This document shows, piece after piece, positions 57,691 to 64,000 of a stretch of 64,000 nucleotides of DNA. The position numbers were made by a program, and so were the translations under genes. The number at the start of each line of letters is the position of its first letter. Position 1 is the stretch's first letter. This DNA comes from Fagopyrum homotropicum (lineage: Eukaryota; Streptophyta; Magnoliopsida; Caryophyllales; Polygonaceae), in assembly GCA_033239125.1 (NCBI GenBank), contig BSWB01000002.1:156412409-156476408 (forward strand), read 5' to 3'. A model generated the notes under the pieces. That model saw nothing but the letters and a program-made list of their open reading frames with translations. It was not told the DNA's origin and ran no database searches.

Positions 57691-59699
57691 ATCTAACCGA
57701 ATAATGTCACTCTTACCCAAAAGCTAAACTATTAAATAATTCCGGTTTAACCAAACAGATAAGGGCATTATATGAGCCAAATGAGTCGAACATTGACATG
57801 CTCAAACTCGGCTCGTTAAATGAGCCGAATCCGAGTAATTCGATTAATATAACACCCCTATTATATCATTTGAGCCGACCGAGCTGAATGTTGACACTCT
57901 CAAACTAGACTTGTTTATAAACGAGCCCAAGTCGAGCATAAAGTTTAAGTGAGTTGTAAAATGTGTCAATATTCGGCCCGTTTAGAATGTAAACGAGCTC
58001 AAGCCAAAGAGTTTTTACTCCCTGAGCCGTAACCCAAATAACTCGTCTCATATAACAACCCTAATTACACATTTTCCATATTCTATATTTGTTCAAACAT
58101 ATGGTTAAAAGGAGAGTGAAGAACCGAGTAGGTGATTAATAAGGATATAAAGGGGTTGAATAGAGTATGTGAACTTTTCGCAATATCGGATATCAAGACT
58201 TTGAAATGAATCTCAAGGTCTTGAAGTCGTTCTTTGCGCTTAATGACAAAATTGTTTCTCAAGGCTTTGAAGTGGATCTCAAGGCCTTAACTTCGAAACG
58301 TGCAAAAAGTTATTAGTCACAATAACACGCGATATAAGGTGCGGAATTGAAAAGATCGACACACGATATATTTACGAAGTTCGACCCTAACAACATACCC
58401 TCCGCCTAGGGTTTCCGACCCTAGGATTCTAACTATCTATTATCTGCTTGTTGTGAGTCCTAGAAACAACCTAGAAGAACTTTCCTTCTTCTCTCAATGT
58501 AGCCTCAATGCTACTATCTAGTCAACTCTATTCTAGCAATAATAGCCTAGTTACTTCACAGAGTATTACACTTGAGTATAATACTAACATGATATGTCAA
58601 TGTAGCTCTTGTGTTTATCTCACTCTAACGAATAAACCTAAGTAAGCTCAAAGAGGAAGATAAACTTTTGGATCGATGAAGATGTCTTGTATGATCGCTT
58701 GTAAGCTTGGTGTCTTCATCTTCAATCGATGTCTTCTTTTATAGTCTTCTATTGAGAAACTTCTTCTAGCCGTTATCTCATAGCCGTTGCAACTTCTTTC
58801 TTCCATAGACTCCGATGTTTGTTAAACGAGATTTTCGTATCTTGTTGTTTGTGTACTAACCGTTTGAGTAGATCCTTAGAACAAGATCTTCTTTTAAACG
58901 TTCCATTTGATAGCCGTTTGATCTTCTCCACGATCTTCTCCACTGCCGTTCAACAAATTTCGTTCAAGATCTTCAACAACCTTCTTCATAACCGTTTGAG
59001 ATTTTCAGCCGAGATCTTCTTAAAGATCCTCTCTTCCACCGCCTATCTTCTCCAACAAGATCTTTGTAGTCGGTTGGCCATTTTAAGATCTTTTCTCCTA
59101 GATCTTCTCTTTTGTTTGTTGGTTGTTGTAGTAAGTCTTCATCCGAGTCTTCCCTTGTAATATCGTTCATGACATACACATATATTTAACAAACAAACCA
59201 AGACAAGCAATCTAGACATATAATCGATATTTGTTAATATATAATAACCGCTTTTTTATGTTAAGTCTACCATCATTTAAATACAACAATTAATATCAAA
59301 GTGGAGTTATCACAAAGATATATAACTAGAAGTCGAAAAATTTTTAGTTAAAACTTAGTTTCGACTTGTTTATAAACAACTTGAACATCACAAAATTTCA
59401 CCCGTTTGGCTAAAATAATATTGTTGGACTGATATTTGAAGTGAGCTACTCTAACTTAGAAAAAACTCACCCTGAATGCGTACACTTTCTAAACGAGTCG
59501 GACACAAATTTAAGCTCGGTTGAGGAAAAAAAATTTAAAATTTGTATGGTTAGAAAAAATATTAAAACACTGATAATTTTGTGATGCTTTTAAAATTTTA
59601 ATGTAATAAAATAAATATTTTATAAGTTTCGTTACTGAAAATAGTGAGATTTTAAATTTCTTATAATTAAAAAAAAAGTTGAGTAAGCTCTACCTGGCC
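57691..59699. other. Spacer with repeat-like segments
   Basis: 57760-58060 is rich in GAGCCGA/GCTCGTT/AAACGAGC phrases with ATAACACCCCTA, as in small hAT-type elements; further AAACGAG/CTCGG traces appear near 59490. 58310-58430 (AACACGCGATATAAGGTGCGG to GGGTTTCCGACCC) looks like a common plant repeat tail. The ORF at 58819-59160 has no domain. No gene is supported. Confidence 0.4.
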
Positions 59700-59899
59700 A
59701 TCTATCAAATGCCGACATCTTTTTCCCTTTCAAAAGCCAAGTAAGATTCCCTTGATCACCATCATAATTCATTAAGCTTCCTCGTCAATCAACAATAATA
59801 CCATCTAATTAAAGATGAAATCACTTAGAAAATGTAATTCTTAATTCGTCTTCCTTTCTGTACATTGTACCAGAAGGATTACATTTTGCAAAGCATCCT

Positions 59900-60698
59900 A
59901 CGAATGGGCTCCACATTCATCCCGCTCTATTCAACTGGTGGTCCAAAGCACCCCACAGATCATTCATGGCAGCTGGTGGCTGGTGGGCCGTCCCAATCAG
60001 CTGCTCTTTCCGGAGCGAAATCTCGGTGAAGCGGGTAATTTGACATTTCCAATCTTTAATCCCTAGGGTTTTAGCTTTGATTCATTGGATCCCTCAAATC
60101 TGCTTTCTTTTGCGATGTTTCGTGTTTCGTAAAAGTGAATGCCTTTCAACTGTTTGATAAAATGTCTGTGTGGAAGTTTACAGTTTACACATACCATATA
60201 CCCGGTCTAAAAATTCAATCTTTGTTTGAATCTATGATGATTTGACGGCGAAGTTCTTTCTTATATTATTATTATTATTGTAAAGCTCTTTGGTTTGCTA
60301 CCAGCCTGGATTTTCTTGCAGCTTGGTGCCTGGAATGTTCAATATATATTTAAAATGGTTTTGCTTGAGTGGGTCAAAAGCTGAGAATTACTTTGAAGAG
60401 GACTGTATTCATTCTGATCAGTATTTTTTATGGCCCTGTCACTTTTTAATTGAAAATTCTTCCCAAAATTATAATTTTCTTTTTGGAGGGGTCTACATTT
60501 GGTAGTATGACGCTCTTACAACAATTCAAACCGCCATTCTCATTCATTTCCAAACTTAAAAATCTGTCCTCAATCACTCTTTCCCTCCTCTGTTCCCTTT
60601 ACTCTCTTTCTCTTTCTATCTATATCTCTCATCTCCACCCACAATTCCTCCAAATATTCACTGTACATATCAGAAAAGAGGCTTGATACAATCCTTCC
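59900..60698 (+). promoter_or_regulatory. Upstream region and possible 5' UTR of the myosin-binding gene
   Basis: A GC-richer patch near 59900-60030 followed by GCG-GGTAATTTG resembles an untranslated first exon with a donor, and a pyrimidine-rich leader (CTCTTTCTCTTTCTATC near 60600) runs up to the ATG. Exon and promoter positions are inference only. Confidence 0.3.
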
Positions 60699-63600
60699 AT
60701 GGCACCCAATAGTTTTGCTACTATGTTAAATAGGAAAACCAATAGAGTGACCCTTATTCTTGTATATGCAGTTCTTGAATGGACTTTGATATTCTTCCTG
60801 CTCCTCAATTCTCTCTTTTCTTATCTGATCATCAAATTCGCCAACTATTTTGGCCTCAAATCGCCTTGTCTTTTGTGTTCAAGGATTGATCACATCTTCA
60901 AGTCCCAGAATTCCAATTTCTCTTATAGGGACCTGATCTGTGAACATCATGCCATTGAATTATCCAGATCAGGTTATTGCTTCAATCACCGAAAGCTGGT
61001 GGAATCGCAAGATATGTGTGAGGATTGCTGGTCTTACTCAGAGCAGGGAAATCATCAACATCCCACCGTCGTGTTGGCTTTCAGGTGGCTTAAGGAGATT
61101 GGGATGGTTAAATCTGATGGTGATTGTAAGGTGGTTGAGAGTTATGATGTCAATTTGAGGTGTTCTTGTTGTGGTGTGGACATCAAGAGTGAAATCCTGT
61201 CCCCTCAGGTTTTCATCAAGCCTTCCTTAGAGGCTTTCGATGATACCCAGAAGGCAGACATAGATGAGCTTCCTCATGATCGTGATTTTAATGGGGTTTT
61301 GGATGAAACTCAAAAGGAAGATAGAAATGAGCTTCCTCATGATGTTGATGGGGAGTCGCATCAAAATGGAGCAGATTTATTCTGTATGGAAAGTAAGGGC
61401 GATAACGGGGTTGAGAGCAGCAGAGATATCCAGTTGGGCCCTGACACTGATCTCTTAAAGGAAGATGATAATTTGGAAGGCTATTCGTTTAGCCTCTCGA
61501 AGGAAGGCTACTCTTTGGTAGAGGCCGATGAAGGTGATGAAGATGTAGTGTTGGAAGCGGAGACCGAGCCTCTTCTCAAGGGTTCAGATGCTTCAATTGG
61601 TTATCCATATATTGATGAGAAGATCCTCCCTCAGCATCTAGAGTTCTATATTGACCTTGATGATTATCAATTGATTCCGATTGAATTGGCCGATTCGGAG
61701 ACGGAAAAGAGTAAAGGTGAAAACCAAGATGACGAGGAGGAGGATTGGAATAACAAAGAAAAAGTTAACGAGTTGTGGAGAGAGACAGATGAGGATTTGG
61801 TTCTAGAGCCTGGTATGACTGTTGCACCTGTTCCCCTTGATGCTTTGGAGAAGCTCAACTCATCTTCTCTCATTTGGTTGGAATTAGGTAAAACTCAGAT
61901 TGAGGATTTTCCCTCTGAAGAAGCACAAGAGCAGGTGGTAATAGTCAAAGAGTTGTGCAGCGAAAAAGACGAAAAAGAGGATGAGATAAAGAGAGAGGTG
62001 GATGTTGCTGTTGTATTAGATGAGGGCGAGGTTGAGATATTACCAAATATGGAAGGCCAACCGGAAGTGGTAACGGAAGATACTAATTTCGATGTTGCTG
62101 GTGAACAAGAATGTGACGCTGCAAGTGTTGATCAAATAACTGGAGAGAGGGAAGTGACTGAACTGATTGCCAACATACCCCTATCAGGTATGACTGTGGC
62201 ATCTGCTGCCCTTGAAGCTTTGGAGAAGCTCAACCCGCCTTCCGTCACTTGGTCGGAATTAGACGAAACTCAGATTGAGCACTGTCCCTCCAAACAAGCA
62301 CAAGAGCAGGTGGTAATAAGAGAGATTGACGATGAGGTAGAATTAGATGAAACCAAGGTCAAAGATTTGTACAGCGGAAGAGACCAGAAAGAGGATGAAA
62401 TAAATGTGGATGCTGCTGTTGTTTTAGACGAGGGCAAGTTTGAGATATTACCAATTATAGAAGTTCAACTGAAAGTGGCTACAGAAGACATTAATTTTCA
62501 TGTTGCTGGTGATCAAGAATGTGACGCTGCATGTGTTGATCAAGTGACTGAAGAGAGAGAAGTGACTGAACTAATTGCCAACATACCCCCATCAGGTACT
62601 TTCTTAGATTCTCAATTACATTTGTTTGTTGTCATTTTGTTTTTTGGTAGTTGTATTTTTTGAGTGCTTATTAATTTTCAGACTTTGAAGATGTATGGCA
62701 CCAAGAGAATGACGAAATTGATATAGTCAGTAGTGTTGAATCAATAAACACGAGCCAAGTAGCCGAACATTTGAGACATTGCAAAGATGAACATCCCTCT
62801 ACCAACCATATTATCTGTGAAGCCTCTGTTAGCTGTAATGGTTTGTTCGAAAATGGAGATCATGGTAAAGTTTTACATTTTCTAATTTATTTTCTTGCTT
62901 TGCTAGTAAGATCCAATCTCAAGTAAGCTGAAGCCAAGTTTTGTGTCTCTAGAATTTAAGCAGATTGAAGAAACACGAAGCCATGAGTATATGACAGTTG
63001 AGATCACAGAACTAGAATTGCAAAATGACAGCCTGCATCATTTACACAAGGAAATGCCAAAGCTTGATGAAGTTGCAACAGTTGAGAAGCTTAAGAACCT
63101 TCTAGAATCCGAAAGAAAGGCGTTGCATGCATTGCATATCGAGCTTGAGGAAGAAAGAAATGCTGCTGCAATAGCAACTAATCATACGATGGCCATGATA
63201 AATAGGCTTCAAGAAGAGAAGGCAACGATTGAAATGGAAGCGTTGCAGTATCAAAGGTTGATGGAAGAACAGTCTGAGTATGACCAGGAAGCACTGCAGT
63301 TGATGAATGAGATGTTGGTAAATAGGGAGAAAGACTTGCAAGAGCTTGAGAAGGAACTCGAAGCTTACCGCAAGAAGGTGATTGACTATGAGGAGAAAGA
63401 GAGAATAAGATTATTAAGTCAAAGGAAAGATAGGAGCGGGATAAATAGTGGAGAGGAGAGTGATGGGATATCTGTTGATTTGTATAACGTGTCGCAAGAA
63501 GAAGAAGACGGTTCTTGCAAATTCGAGGAAAACGGGAAGCACCACAATACGCCTGTTGATTCAATCTTGGATTTGCAGGACTCGTTGAGCCGATTTGAAG

Positions 63601-64000
63601 AGGAGAGACTATCAATCTTAGAGCAACTGAAGGTCTTGGAGGAAAAGCTTTACACTTTGTCCGAGGAAGAGGAGCACCACATTGAGAACATGAAACCGTT
63701 TGAACAGTTTTATGAAGAGAATGCCAAAGAATTCGATGAAGACATCAAACTGAATGGTGATGCAAATGGGAAGCATCATCAAGAGAGGAGTATAAACGGT
63801 TCAAAGCCGAAGCAACTTCTTCCTTTGTTCGATGCAGCTGAAATTGAGTCTGACAGTGATCTGTCAAACGAAGTTGAAGATGGATATGCTCCTCTTGCAA
63901 TGCATAAGCCTCTGCCTACAAAATTCGAATTGGAGAAGAAAAGGCTTGCAATTGAAGAAGAGGTGGACCATGTCTATGAGCGATTACACGCATTGGAGGC
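60699..64000 (+). CDS. Myosin-binding (GTD-binding/DUF593) membrane protein, 3' end cut
   Basis: Exons by frame and GT-AG sites: 60699-62595, 62682-62864 and 62953 to beyond 64000, giving at least 1042 codons. The N-terminus RKTNRVTLILVYAVLEW begins a membrane segment (about 17-45), followed by a cysteine-rich stretch with CLLC at 57-60 and further Cys/His residues to about 113. A long acidic, poorly conserved middle follows, containing an internal duplication (see next entry). Exon 3 carries the GTD-binding domain (about 735-830: LKNLLESERKALHALHIELE, then EYDQEALQLMNEML and ELEKELEAYRKK), a coiled coil. In Arabidopsis such proteins (MyoB1/MyoB2, At1g08800/At1g70750) sit on vesicles and bind the globular tail of class XI myosin, linking cargo to actin. 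The N-terminus resembles that pair. Paralogue identity is not certain. Confidence 0.92.
61812..62595 (+). repeat. In-frame internal duplication in the myosin-binding gene
   Basis: Copy 1 (61812-62186, 375 bases) and copy 2 (62187-62594, 408 bases) both start GGTATGACTGT-GCA and end CCAACATACCCC-ATCAG at the protein phrase ELIANIP-SG. They encode 125 and 136 residues with shared wording such as LEALEKLN, QIE, AQEQVVI, VVLDEG and EREVTELIANIP. Copy 2 ends exactly at the exon 1 donor. Confidence 0.88.

Noticed and set aside
58819..59160. 113-codon leucine- and phenylalanine-rich + strand ORF
   Set aside because: Built from repeated GATCTTCTC-like phrases, no domain, no gene context.
63102..63615. 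Minus-strand ORFs of 79 and 145 codons
   Set aside because: Antisense shadows of the coiled-coil exon of the myosin-binding gene.

Overview
The window is nuclear DNA of a flowering plant, most likely a eudicot; I cannot name the species. The signs are GT-AG introns in two recognisable plant genes, plant clades of LTR retrotransposon (Tekay-type chromovirus, Athila-type, Ty1/copia), plant-style initiator-tRNA primer sites, AT-rich spacers and a small plastid rpoB fragment. Only two host genes look functional: a clathrin-assembly (AP180/CALM, ANTH-domain) gene at 37033-42151 and the 5' part of a membrane myosin-binding (GTD/DUF593) gene from 60699 to the window edge, both on +. A sulfotransferase-like gene (26567-27507, +) is broken. 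Nearly everything else is transposable elements, their remains, or tandem repeats.

Layout. 1-7217: non-coding DNA with Helitron-like ends at 996 and 7217 (minus), a solo LTR (3460-6312) and a small (TA)n-flanked inverted-repeat element inside it. 7218-14571: a decayed Athila-type Ty3/gypsy element on minus, with pol at 14571-11410 followed by an ORF in the env-like position at 10456-9220. 14876-15296: an isolated LTR with a primer site. 15969-22437: a probable DNA-element shell holding a complete but decayed Ty1/copia element (18057-22100, target duplication GTAAT). 22448-24505: a second solo LTR. 25723-26503: palindromic and tandem repeats. 28283-30179: a non-autonomous hAT element with a perfect 8-bp target duplication. 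31776-35967: copia remains and a repeat-linked ORF fragment. 36070-36470: TTGACA-rich minisatellite.

37033-42151 is the AP180-like gene; 15 exons can be traced by reading frame and give 566 codons. 45104-54752 is a complete, recent Tekay-type element on minus: 2.4-kb LTRs, target duplication TGACT, primer site, polypurine tract and one uninterrupted 1525-codon gag-pol ORF. It splits an older minisatellite (44760-44910 and 55190-55540). 56389-56580 is the rpoB fragment. 57000-59700 is spacer with GC-rich and repeat-like parts. The myosin-binding gene closes the window.

The genes do not form a pathway; the window records nested insertions around ordinary housekeeping-type genes. I found no convincing new multi-gene system. 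The most unusual points are an in-frame internal duplication in the myosin-binding gene that places same-phase GT dinucleotides at each repeat boundary, the intact young chromovirus, the Athila element with an env-position ORF, and several lesions whose mechanism can be read from the sequence.
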